A stretch of 64,000 nucleotides of DNA from Didymella arachidicola (lineage: Eukaryota; Ascomycota; Dothideomycetes; Pleosporales; Didymellaceae). Made by a program: the position numbers and the translations under genes. A model generated the notes under the pieces. That model was not told where the DNA came from. It did not search any database and saw only the letters and a program-made list of their open reading frames with translations. Of the stretch, positions 10,821 through 21,905 are shown piece by piece. Every line of letters begins with the position of its first letter. The stretch's first letter is position 1. The stretch spans positions 434,001-498,000 of the forward strand of contig CM049994.1 in the NCBI GenBank assembly GCA_016630955.3, in the 5' to 3' direction.

Positions 10821-13718
10821 ATGGCTCCGGATACGGCAACAGTGCTGAGAGCGAGCCCTGTCTTCCAGACGGCCGGAGCAGAATTCTGGTTGAGACGAGC
10901 AACGACGATGTCAGCTTTCAGACCTGACCCAGCCCAACGTCATGGACACGGGGTCGTTGTACCGCACCCCAGCATCTGAGGGCGGGCGCGAGGATCCGGT
11001 CAGTACCAATAATTCCGCTGCGCTGGTGAACGTCTTTGATCTTATGAGCCGCGTTCTGCAAGGGTGTTGGGAGCGTGAGGGCTCTTTGTTGGATACTTTG
11101 CGCGACGTGAAGGATGAGAGACAAGCGGAGAGACGCGTTGTTGGGTTGCTGACCTGGAGATTCGATGGTGGTGAGGGAGGACAATTTCGTGGACAGATGT
11201 TTGTGTAGAATGTCCGTTGCACGGTAGCGTGTTGAGCTTCTCTGGAACTGCATCGAAGATGAGTAGTGGTATGTGTCTAAGCAGGAGAGCGCTGAATGCG
11301 CTCCTCCAGATCGCGGTTCAGAACGTCAATGTCTTGCGGGAGGATCTTGAGGATGTTGATAGACTGCTAACCATATGCACCAAAGAGCGGCTCACCGGTT
11401 CAAATACGCTGTGGTCACGCGAGCATCATAGGTAATAGTGCTTCTAGAGCTGGCAATCCAGACACGATTTCAGATCTCAAGATCGACGGAGTACCACGCG
11501 AGAATCTAAGGGAAGCCTGAGTGACAAGTTCAACCCTATCACGCAATGGTAGCTACATCCACAAAGCACCACACACCACCAGACGCACCGCTGCATTGCA
11601 AAGAACACTGCAAGACATCAAGGCAAGACACGGCTTGCGGCGGTGAGCGGCCTCGAATTCCAGGTCTGGTTGTCTTGAGGCGGTATTTTGAGGTCAACGG
11701 TGTCTCGTGCAACCCCAGCCTCTAGTCGCACAAGCAGCCTCTCCGGCAACCGCACCACGCAGAGACCGGAGGTTGCTGTGCTGGGTCCTTGTTCGCGGAT
11801 TCCCGACGAGGCTGGTGTTGCGCGACTCGGGGATTTACTCTGCGCTGGGGCTGCGGTTATTGTTGGCTGAGCAGGCTGCTGGTAAGTGGAGCTTTGTTTG
11901 CTGGTGAGAGGAGAGGATTGTTCCCCGGACAAAGATGGTTGATAAATAAAGGATTATTGCAGGATTCAGCATACTCACAACTGACACCACTGACTTGCGA
12001 ATTGATGTCACTGCGACTGCATTTCAACATGTATTGCCTGTGCCTGCCAGCTCGAAGACATGTTTTAAAGCGGCGGAATGTATACTGACACCGCTCCTTC
12101 AGACTGGTGGTGAGCAGACTGTCGATGGGGGCGTTCGATAAACAGTAGCCTCCTCAACAACGACTGGCTGACGAAGTTGCCTGAGTCGACGGCCTCGCTT
12201 GTTCGATGACTGCATCATTGCAAGCAGGAACGACCGGGATGCATTATGAAACAAACCGTTGTCGATTTCAGGCAGGGGTCGGCGACGGGTAGGCCCATCC
12301 TTGCATCATCTTCTCACGAGGACAGGATTACGATTCACGATCAAGAATCCAGAAATTGACCCGGGCAGTGCCGTAAGACGGGCTCCGAATCACTCAGGTT
12401 TGTTGTGGTGACAATCAGCACGCTGCAAGAGCTTGGTCATTGTGCGTTCCTGTGCAGCTGTCCTCGTGTGCCTCCGGGATGCTGTTCCAGAGTGCCTCAG
12501 GCCAGACAGTGAGGGTCTCGAGTCTGGCAGCAGCGTGTCCGAAATTGGCAACGGGCGAAAGTTGACATTTTGCACCGACGCAGAGGTGCGGCCCTGCTGT
12601 GGAGACACATTTCACTGCCACGATGTCAACGCGTGCTGGCAGCGTGCGCAACTGCGAGTCCACAAGTACAGAATTGCTGCGCGGAAGACCCTGATCAACA
12701 AGGTGATGAGAAAGCAGTGGGAGGTGCGCGAGCCTTGGACGACAAGATGCATATGTAGCGGCTTGGAGAGGTCACACAGCAGCAACGATGGTTCCTCGCG
12801 CTGGTGCTACGCCAGCCACGATGACGGGAGCGAGGTGCAACGTGAAGAGGGACGCAAGGCGTCGGGAACGTCTGGGACTCTGGGTGATGGGTTGGAGGAG
12901 AGCCCGGCGGACAAGACAAGGGGCGGGATTGTGCGGTTGTGCCATTGTGCTCCCCCAGCCTTTGAGACTACTTTTTGTCTCCATGGCCGGGCACTGTCCC
13001 AGAGCTGCGACTTTCCACTGCATACTGCGCAGCCGTTGTCACTTCCAAGCCACGAACCACGATCGTCCCTGGGCTATCGAATTGCTGCACCACAGAGGTT
13101 CCAGCGAGCACGCTGTTGATAGGCCAATCAATCGTCATTCACCGTCGCGGTGCAGCGCGCTATCGCCCAAAGCACGGTAGTCGGCGCCGCAGGCTCATTT
13201 CCTCGCGCCAATCGGTAGCCTCGCCAACAGGGCCTAACAACCAGCGCCCGGGCTCCTTTCTCCTCGCGACCCAGTGGACCCACCCACGCCTGGTCTGTAC
13301 GAAGCACACGGGCGCTGCTTGCTCTGTCAGTCCCGCACGCCGCCGTGCAGGCTGCTTCTTCTCCCCAGCGCCCATCTCACCGTAGTCAATCGTTTCCACG
13401 ACGCACATCGCCCGCTGCAGCAGTCTGCACCTAATACACCCGCTATCCCGCTATCCCGCTGTCCCGCTATCCCGTTATACACCCGCCAAGCTTAGCACCT
13501 TCCCGCGTCTCCCCCGGCCGCTCCTGAATCCGAGTCGAACCACGCCATCGCGCCCTCTGCATCGCCCACGAGCGCGACTGCCAGCAAACACAAACGCCGA
13601 TTCCTTGGACCATGTCTGCGCCCTGACCTCGCAAACACCGCGCCCACTCCGCCCACGGGCACCGCGACACTTACGCATTTACTCTTCTATTCTTTCCGCA
13701 CAGCGCTCGCGTGTCGCC
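10821..13718. other. intergenic stretch of 2.9 kb upstream of RAX2
   Basis: No supportable gene. Frames at 10942-11208 (+) and 12433-13119 (+) are open but have irregular composition and no recognisable domain. The last 700 bp before RAX2 are very C-rich and pyrimidine-rich on the plus strand, with four CCCGCTATC/CCCGTTATA-like units near 13438-13480. That resembles a long promoter and 5' leader of a polarity gene. Confidence 0.4.
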
Positions 13719-16700
13719 ATGAGAGACTCATTCGCTGCCTTGCTGGCCTCGCGCGCCGGCAAGCTGGCCCTCTCGCTGCTCTTCGCATCCTCCACCCACG
13801 CGCTGAGCTTCACGCCCGTTCCATCGCCCAACCTCAATCTCGACCAGCTCAGCCGGGTAGCATTCGCCGGCGACTTCGACTCGATATCAATATACCAGTA
13901 TGAGGGACAGAACCGGGCCAACACTGGACGCGCCGGCGCCCTCCTTTCACGCTACCCCAACGGCGTCTTTGCCCCCATCAACGAGACAGATGCCGACATC
14001 AAGGCCATGTGCACATTCCAGTCGAACGGCCAGGACCGCATCGTGTTCGCAGGAAACTTCACTAGTGTTGGAAGTCTTGCCACGCCCGGGGGCGTTGCGC
14101 TGCTCGACCCCAACAGCGGCAACGTAACAGCAATGGGAGGCCTAAATGGAGCAGTGAGCACTCTCTACTGCGACGGCGACCATGTCTACCTCGGTGGCCT
14201 TTTCACGGGAATCAACTCCAGCAACGCCATTATCTGGAAGGACGGGTGGCAAGAGCTGTCCTTTGAGGGTTTCAACGGTGTCGTCAACTCGATCACCAAG
14301 GCACCGAACAACAACATAATCTTCGGAGGAGAGTTCAATGGTCTGGGCGGCAGCAACGCGACAGTAGCAACGGAAAACAACACTCAAATCATTCCTATCG
14401 CCAACGCAGACATTTCAGCTCAGACGAGCTCGGGACAACCTGGATTCACCCAGCCATCAGACATTGTCTGCAAAGGAGATTTCACTGCCCAGGGTTCAGG
14501 CTCGACCTGGCTCCTTTCCGACCGCGCTTCTGGCTTCTGGAAAGCTCAGTTTGGCTTTGGCTTTCGCCCCACAAAGCTGCGTCTCTTCAACACCGATTTT
14601 GAGGGCCGTGGCACAAAGACGTTCCGTTTCACTGCGCTTCCAGACGGTGGCATTATGAACTTGACATACACAGATCCCTCGAGCGGCCGCATGGCATATT
14701 GTGACGCAAAGTGCCCCCTTCCAGAAGGCAATACCACCGCTCAAGACTTCGGCTTTGTCAACAACGTCGGGATGGACGCTTTTCAGATCGACATATCTGA
14801 CTGGTATGGCAACGGAGCAGGCTTGAACGGCATCCAGCTCTTCCAGGACGAAATGTACTCCTATGCTATCAACGACTTCAACGAGCCAGCGAACTGTAGC
14901 GCAGCCACCTCCTCTCTTTCGCAGTCGACCACGACCGGCTCATGGCAGGTGACACCCTCGCACGATAGCTTCTCGCAGTACCTCACTACCGTCATTCAAG
15001 GCCCAGAGATCTCGACTGACGCAGCAACCGTCACCTTCCACCCGGACCTCAGGCAGTCAGGCAACTACTCCGTAACTATCTACACACCTGGTTGTCTAGG
15101 AGACGGCACATGCGGAAGCCGCGGCCGTGTCAACGTCACGACGCAGATGTCGGAGAGTGGACAGGATGCAGGTTCCGTCCTATTCCAGACAAACAACTAC
15201 GACAAGTACGACGAGATCTACAACGGTCCCATCAACATCCGGGACGGTTTCAAGCCTTCAGTCACTCTTAGGCCTGCATCTGGACAGGGTCCTTCTGCAG
15301 TGACTATTGTTGCTCAGAGAGTCCGCTTCACTCTTTTAAAAGCTACCTCTGGCAATCTGAACGGCCTCTTCGAGTACACGCCTGGCCAAGCACTCGCAGA
15401 CATCGAGCTTTCTGATTCCGCTATCAATCAAGCTGGTGCTAGCCTTACACCTCGCGAGAAGGCTGTTGTCATGAGTGTCGCAACTGGCAACGACAATCTT
15501 TACGTTGCTGGCAACTTCTCCACAAGTGATGGTCGCAACAACATCTTCAGCATTGCCAACAACGCTGATAAGCCCACCGCATTGGCAGGCAACGGTCTGA
15601 ACGATCAGGTCATGACCATGTTCCACAACGACGGCACGCTTTATGTTGGTGGTAACTTTACCAACACAAATGACGGCAAGTCGCAGGGACTCAACGGCGT
15701 GGCCGCCTACACCAAAAACCAGTGGACACCTCTCGGCGCTGGTGTTGAGGGTGTCGTACTGTACCTCGTACCATTCGACCTCAATGTTACGGCGAACACA
15801 CCCGAGCAGGTTCTTGCAGTAAGCGGCTTCTTCGGTACAGTCAACAAATTCGGTGACAACCCGGCCACGGTTGTCGATGGTCTCGCTGTCTGGGTACCGT
15901 CTCAGAACAACTGGTTACACAACCTCAACTCGACCACGTTCTCGGCGTCAGGTAGGCTGATGACGTATGCAGACGCAGGCAATAACCGTTGGTTTGGTGG
16001 CTCTATCACATCAGGTTTTCTTGGTGCCAACGGCGCTGTTGAGCTCAATAGCAATAATGACGAGCTGTCCCTCCGTACTTTCCCCATCGAGCTCCAGGAC
16101 CAGCAACAGCCGACACTTCGCAAGCGAGCCATCATGGACGGTGATGACCTGACGACTACCGGAGTCCGCACTGGTTTCTTTTACACGGAGAACAGCAACA
16201 ACAAGACTATCCTGGCTGGGCACTTCGCTGCTGAGGCGACCGACGGTCAGAACATCACGAACGTCCTGATCATCGACGGCAACGACTCCAATAAGATCAC
16301 TGGCTTTATCGAGCAGGTCGACGCCAACTCCACCTTCGCCGCTGTCGCTGTGAGCAACAACACGCTGTACGCCGGAGGTGTCATTACCGGAAGAGTAAAC
16401 GACAAGACCGTTGCTGGTATCGTTGCTTACGACCTATCATCGAATAGCTTCCCAAATGTGCAGCCCCCGGCGCTTCAAGGCAGCAGCGTAACCGTCAATG
16501 CTATTGCACCTCGACCAAAGTCTGGCGAGATCTACGTTGGCGGGCGCTTCCAGTCTGGAGGAGAGTTCACTTGCCCTGGTCTTTGCATGTGGAACAGCGA
16601 GACCAGTCAGTGGAACCGACCCAACAATAATGTTGCTGGCGTCGTCAACGCTCTGGTCTGGACCTCTGACACCACACTGCTCGTCGCGGGTAACTTGACA

Positions 16701-17515
16701 TTTGGCGACAACAGCACCACGATCCTCTCGTTCGACCAGTCCAAGAATCAGTTCACTGAAGTCGTGCATGCCGACAGCCTACCAGGACCTGTCACTGCGG
16801 TTACTGTTGCCACAAAGGAGGGCAACGAGCTCTGGGCAACGGGCAACAGCAGCGATGGTACTGCATACCTCCAACGCTTCGACTCTAAGAAGTGGACCGC
16901 CGTCGACCCCACTCTGTTTGGTGCCGGCACAGACATTCGTGGCATCCAGGTGCTCAGTCTGTCTGTGAATCACGAAAGCGCAGATCTCATCGATCGCGAC
17001 CAAGACCTTCTGCTTATGGGGCAGATCAACATCACCAACTTTGGAATTGCGTCTGGTGCCCTGTTCAACGGCACCTCTCTGATACCCTTACTTCTTTCCA
17101 CAACATCTGAAAACACCCCCGGAAGTCTCTCGTCCATCTTTGTCGAAAACCCTAGCATGTTCTTCAGACAGTCCAGTAAGTAAACCTCAACCCTGCTGTA
17201 CTCAACAGTGTCTATCTGCACACAGACAGCGTGTTTGCAGACGCTGACTCCTCATTTCTCCAACAAACACATGCTAATAACATAACAGAGAAGCATCTGG
17301 CTGTCGGGTTCATCGTTCTCATCGCTCTCGCCATCGCGTTGGCACTCACTTTCCTCCTCGTTGTGATCGGCATCGCCATCGAATGGTACCGCAAGAAGGC
17401 ACAAGGCTACTCACCAGCCCCACAATCTTACCCTGATCGGCTAGGCAACGTAGGACGTCTACCGCCTGAGCAATTGTTCGGCACGCTTTCCGGTCCACGG
17501 GCGCCCACAATCTGA
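13719..17515 (+). CDS. RAX2: RAX2-type cortical polarity marker, membrane protein
   Basis: Large cell-surface glycoprotein that marks growth sites and helps direct polarised growth or septation. Exon 1 is 13719-17175 and exon 2 is 17289-17515, joined across a 113-bp intron with GTAAGT donor, GCTAATAAC branch and ACAG acceptor, to 1227 residues. An N-terminal signal peptide is followed by a very long extracellular part with many N-glycosylation sequons. It contains repeated blade-like units of the form VAGNFTS or LGGLFTG typical of RAX2 beta-propellers. The second exon encodes the single membrane span (VGFIVLIALAIALALTFLLVVIGIAI) and a short cytoplasmic tail. The frame is open upstream to 13605 but without ATG; 13719 gives the signal peptide. 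Confidence 0.9.
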
Positions 17516-18449
17516 GGGTCGAAAGACGAAAGCGAGCACCCACGGTGGCTAAAGAGCCAAACCTGAAAAGTATGGATATCTGTACGGCGAAGCGCTGAAT
17601 ATTTCCACTCAATGCCCTTTCCATCGGGCAAAAAACTACAGTCGATCGTTCCGGAACTTCCACATGGATGCTGGAACGAACGTATGACGGGGGAGCAGGA
17701 TGTACAGGACCGCTGTAGGACTTACCAGTGAGTAACTCCGTGGTCGACTTGCCATTCTTCCGGGGCCCTCTGAGGCATTATATCTTTTGTGTGTTTGATA
17801 CCACTGGCGCGCTCATGCAGCCCAAAGCATTTCCTTTCTCTCATTTTTCTTTCGTGTGCCGGTCTTGAGTGAGCGTAATCGTTTGAGCGGATCCTTTGAG
17901 CGACTTGGCCATTGCGCCATTGTAATGTATACTTCTCAGCATAGAAGAGCGAGCGAATCTGAGCGTTGCGCGACGCCGGTGCGCTTGATGCGTACCTCGA
18001 GTGAACGTGTACATACAGGACGCGTTGTTGGAGTTGGTGGGGTACAGGCAGCAAGCAAGGAAGTAGTGTAGTCATATTCGAAATAGTAGTTAGCACCTTT
18101 CAGCCCTTTGGCCCCAAGTCACGACAATGCGGATGTCAGAATCCTTCCAAGATGTCAGAATTCTCCGAAGCTTGATGGTCAGGCGTCAGAAACCTAACCC
18201 ACCTTGGACCAACCCCGCTCTCCGCACTTGTTGCTAAAGCAGGATGTTGACACCCAGCGAATTGCACAAGTGCGTGAATGTGCAGATGCTGAGCGTCAGC
18301 ATAGACTTAAGCGACAACAACAACAACTGCTTAAAGAGGGGAACTCTGTACTGACATCGCAATACCACCGCCCAAGCACTATCCGTCACCACCATCCACA
18401 TCGCACATTCCCCTAGTACCATCCACCTCCCCCGCTACCTACCGCCAGC
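17516..18449. other. intergenic, RAX2 to hydrolase
   Basis: 934 bp with no supportable gene. Three near-repeats of GATGTCAGAAT/GGCGTCAGAAA occur at about 18131-18191. The last 250 bp before the hydrolase start are rich in A/C and CAACAACAAC-like runs, as in many fungal leaders. Confidence 0.4.
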
Positions 18450-19296
18450 ATGTCCCCCACCAAACCCACCATCCTCATCGTCCCAGGCTCCTTCTCAGAA
18501 TATGGCGTCTACGACCCTTTCCTCGCCCAGATCCGCGCCCAAGGCTTCACAGCCTTCGCCCTCAAACTGCCCTCCACGCAGAAGCGCTACCCGCTCCCCC
18601 CCGCCTCGCTGCAAGACGATGCCGCGCACCTCCGTGGCGTGGTCGAGCACTTGATTAATGAAAAAGAAGGCGCTGAGGTCGTTGTCCTGGCGCATAGCTA
18701 TGGTGGCACGGTTGCGACGGAGGGGTTGGAGGGGCTGGGCAAGGGAGTCAGGAGGTTGGTTTTTCTGAGCGCTGTGGCGCCGCGTGTGGGTGAGAATCAG
18801 GTTAGTGCTATGAAGGTTGGGGAGGGGGCTTTGCCGGAGGAAACGGTGAGTTTGTGTTTGTTTCTTTGCCCCGCGGTGACGGTGTGTCAAGACGGGTTAG
18901 GGGGGGGGGGGCGCTTTGCGTCGTGTCTTTGAGCAGGAGAGCTGATGCACGCAGGATGGGTACATGCACATGGATCCCGTTTCCACGGCGCAGTTTGTAG
19001 CCAACGACTTGCCGTACGCGCAGGCGTACGAGAAGGTGCTGCAGCTGCCGCACCACTCTGCGGCGTCGTTCCAGAGCGAGGTGACAAAGTGCAGCTACAA
19101 GGATATTCCGGTGACGTATATTTTCTGCGAGAGGGACCTGGTTATTTCGCCTGAGAACCAGCAGCGGTTTATTGATACGATTGAGGAGACTAGTGGGAAT
19201 AAGGTTGATGTGAAGAGAATTGATGCAGGACATATTCCGATGTGGAGCAAGCCGGATGAGACTGTCAGGTTGCTTCTTGAGGCTGCACTGCAGTAG
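18450..19296 (+). CDS. alpha/beta hydrolase family protein
   Basis: Predicted serine hydrolase of unknown substrate. Two exons, 18450-18845 and 18955-19296, join with a GTGAGT donor and CACGCAG acceptor to 245 residues. The N-terminal strand ILIVPGSFSEYGVYDPF supplies the oxyanion region. The nucleophile elbow is AHSYGG (Ser near residue 82), the acid is in FCERDLVIS and the catalytic His in DAGHIPMW. That completes the triad in the order expected for the AB hydrolase-1/EST-like family. Length is normal for small fungal esterase-like hydrolases. The intron contains an 11-base G run (18901-18911) that is a possible sequencing weak point but is non-coding. Confidence 0.85.
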
Positions 19297-19812
19297 GTGG
19301 GTTGCCTAGGGATTGTGTGTACTTTCATACGTTGATGCGGTTTCGGGGACGATATAAAGCAATGTACTACAGAAAGGAGGAGCCACCAGCACGGGAGCTA
19401 CGTTGAGATCGTCGAGAATTCTTTGCACTGCAACAACGAGAATGACGGACTTGTGAATGCTTGCACCAGGTTGTAAAGACACAAGGTCAATTGGTTGGCG
19501 GTCCTTGGATGCGAAAACATAAATCACAGTCGAGTACATTCAGGGTAAGTGAAGGTTGCAATTTGAATTGATCAAGATTCGCTCAAATAATATCCCCATC
19601 CCATCCTCCTCGTCCGAGTAAAACTGACTAGCCATGCTCAAGCAGCAATATATGTACAGTGCGTGAAAGCCCTTGGGCATGCACTCCGTCGCTGGTAAAT
19701 CACTATTCCGCCCCCTTTTGCCAAAATCGTCTGGGACGCCGTGCTTGGACAATTTCAGAATGCGTTGCCAGCACTTGTGCTAGGCATATCCATCTGCCGA
19801 TGCTGTAGTTGC
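19297..19812. other. convergent 3' region
   Basis: 516 bp between the 3' ends of the hydrolase (+) and the PWWP protein (-). No open frame of interest; it presumably holds both 3' untranslated regions and polyadenylation signals. Confidence 0.5.
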
Positions 19813-21905
19813 TCAAGAGGTGGTCGGCGCCGCGGTCTCAGACTTGGACTCAGTGGTGGCGGCGTTCACGCCCTCCGGATTCGGCGCATCAACAATAGCG
19901 GGTGCCTCCTTGGTAGCCTCCACATCAGCCATGGAGACATCGCCATCCTTGTCGGCAGGCGCTGCAGCAGCTGGCTCGGCTGGCGTATCCTCCTTCGGCG
20001 CGTCCTCCTTCTCTTCTGCGGGCTCGACCTTAGTCTCCTCCTTGGATTCCTCCTTCGACTCCTCATTCGTCTCTTCCTTCTTCTCAACTGCTGGCGTGTC
20101 AGCCTTTGCGGACTCAGACTTCTCGTCGTCAGCCTTGACGCCGTTTGTGGGGGCAGGAGTGGTCTTTTCGGCAGACTCTCCATCAGCAGATGCAAGTGCA
20201 CCAGTCCACTTGCTCAACAGCTCAGTGGAGCGTGACTTGAAGTTGTGCTCCTCCTCCTTTGGGATGTTATCGAGCTTGATAATAGCCTTGAGGACCTTGT
20301 GGACCTTCGTCTTCTTAATGATGTCGGCCTCTAGATCATCGTGCAGCTCGAGCTGCTTCAGGTAGTCGGCCATGTTGGCCATGTCCTCATCCTTGGGAGC
20401 CTGGTCGCGAGACAAGAAGCCCTTCTGCAGGCGATGGCGGAGGTACAGAACTGTATACAGTCAGCAGATGTGTACATTAGAGTAAGTGGTTGTGCGTACT
20501 CTGCTTCTCGCGCTTGATCAGACGCTCTTCTTCAGTGATGGGCGGCTCCTCTGGCTGAACAGGGGCTTCCTCAGCCTTCTTCTTAGGCTTTGTCTCCTTC
20601 TTGGGCTTCGCAGCGGAACCATCCTTGGGCGTCTTGTTGTTAAGCTTCAGCTTAGTGGTCTTGGGTGTCTTCGCCGCAGGCTCGTCACCTTCGCTGCCAT
20701 CCGCCTTGCGCTTCTTGGAGGCCTTCGCCTTCTTAGCTGAAGGAGCGGCGTCGTCGCCAGCGTCTGCCATCTCTACATCGTCAGAGTCGGCTGCAGTTGT
20801 GCTCTTTCGCTTTGCGGCCTTCTCCTTCTTCTCCTGCTTCTCGGCCTCTTTAGCCTCACGGGCCTCGGCGTCCTCTTGCAGCGCTGCCTCGTGGCTAGCA
20901 AGCATGTTCTTGAAGTATGCCAGATCATGGCCCTCTGCGGCAATCTCGTATGCTGACCACAGTGCCTTGTTCTTCTTTGCCGAGTTACCGGCCTGAACGT
21001 CCTTCTTCACATCCTCAACATCGAAGGTAAGGAGCTCAGTGTTGACCTGCCACGCACTATCATGAAGGTCAGTAAGTAGAATGGTGTAATGGGAACAATG
21101 CCAACGTACAACTCGTTTGTGCCGAGGAACATGATAGGATACCTGCGGTCCTTCGCGTTCTTGCCACCCTCGAGGAAGTCCTCGCGGTATGTGCCGTCGA
21201 TACGCTTTGCACTGACGGGACGTTTGCTCAGGAGAGACTCGGGAAGCATCTCCTCGTCACAAACGATGACAGGCCATGGCTGATATCCGCGCATGGCAAC
21301 CATGTACATGTCTCCGGGCTGAGCATCCAGACGGAGCTCAGGCGCCTTCTTCTTGCCCTTGGCGGGTGTCTTCTTGCCCTTGTGCTCAGGAATGCCCCCT
21401 ACTGACTTTCGCTTGCCATTGCTCGTTTTCTTAGCTGGTGTGGTCGCAGTGCCGTTTGTGGCAGAAGCGTCAGCAGCAGTCTCGACAGCAGGTTCGATGG
21501 CTGGTTCGGCAGCAGATGCAGCGTCTGTTGATTGTCAGCATCATCAGCATGTTGAGCTAGTCTATCGACGCGACATTGCTCTCGATGGAGTGAATTTGCG
21601 TACCTGTCTCGTTGCTGGCTGCGGCTGTGTCAGGCTTCGCGTCCGCAGAGGTCTCGTCCTGCGCAGTAGTGGTCTCTTCAGGTTTCTCTTTCTCAGGAAC
21701 TGATACATCGTCACGTCAGCAACTGCCACGGTAACTACGCGACAGCTCTCTTACCTTCGGCAACGCCCTCAGTCGCGATGACGGCATCCCCCTCAGAAGG
21801 CTTCGCCTCAGCGACAGCAGGCTCAGCTGCGGCGTCTGCAGGACGCGTTGGAATCTCAGTGGTAGTGGGCTCCGTCGCCACGGGTGCTGCCGAGTCGTCC
21901 GCCAT
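19813..21905 (-). CDS. PWWP-domain chromatin protein
   Basis: Likely nuclear reader of methylated histone H3 (H3K36me in related proteins). Five exons, 21755-21905, 21604-21699, 21110-21524, 20500-21056 and 19813-20450, splice in frame to 618 residues with good GT and AG sites. After an acidic, Ala/Thr-rich N-terminus, a PWWP domain lies at about 145-235: GDMYMVAMRGYQPWPVIV, FLGTNEFAWQVNTELLTFD, with the aromatic cage split by the third intron. A long Lys/Glu-rich linker follows. Near residues 400-490 a helical bundle (LSRDQAPKDEDMANMADYLK, KVHKVLKAIIKL) resembles the TFIIS-N/LEDGF integrase-binding fold. The tail is acidic. The layout fits the HDGF/LEDGF or yeast Pdp3/Ioc4 group; which one is uncertain. 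Confidence 0.85.

Noticed and set aside
12433..13119. Plus-strand open frame of 228 codons upstream of RAX2
   Set aside because: Composition is irregular, with many Cys, Arg and Ser and no hydrophobic periodicity or domain; the region is better explained as promoter and leader sequence.
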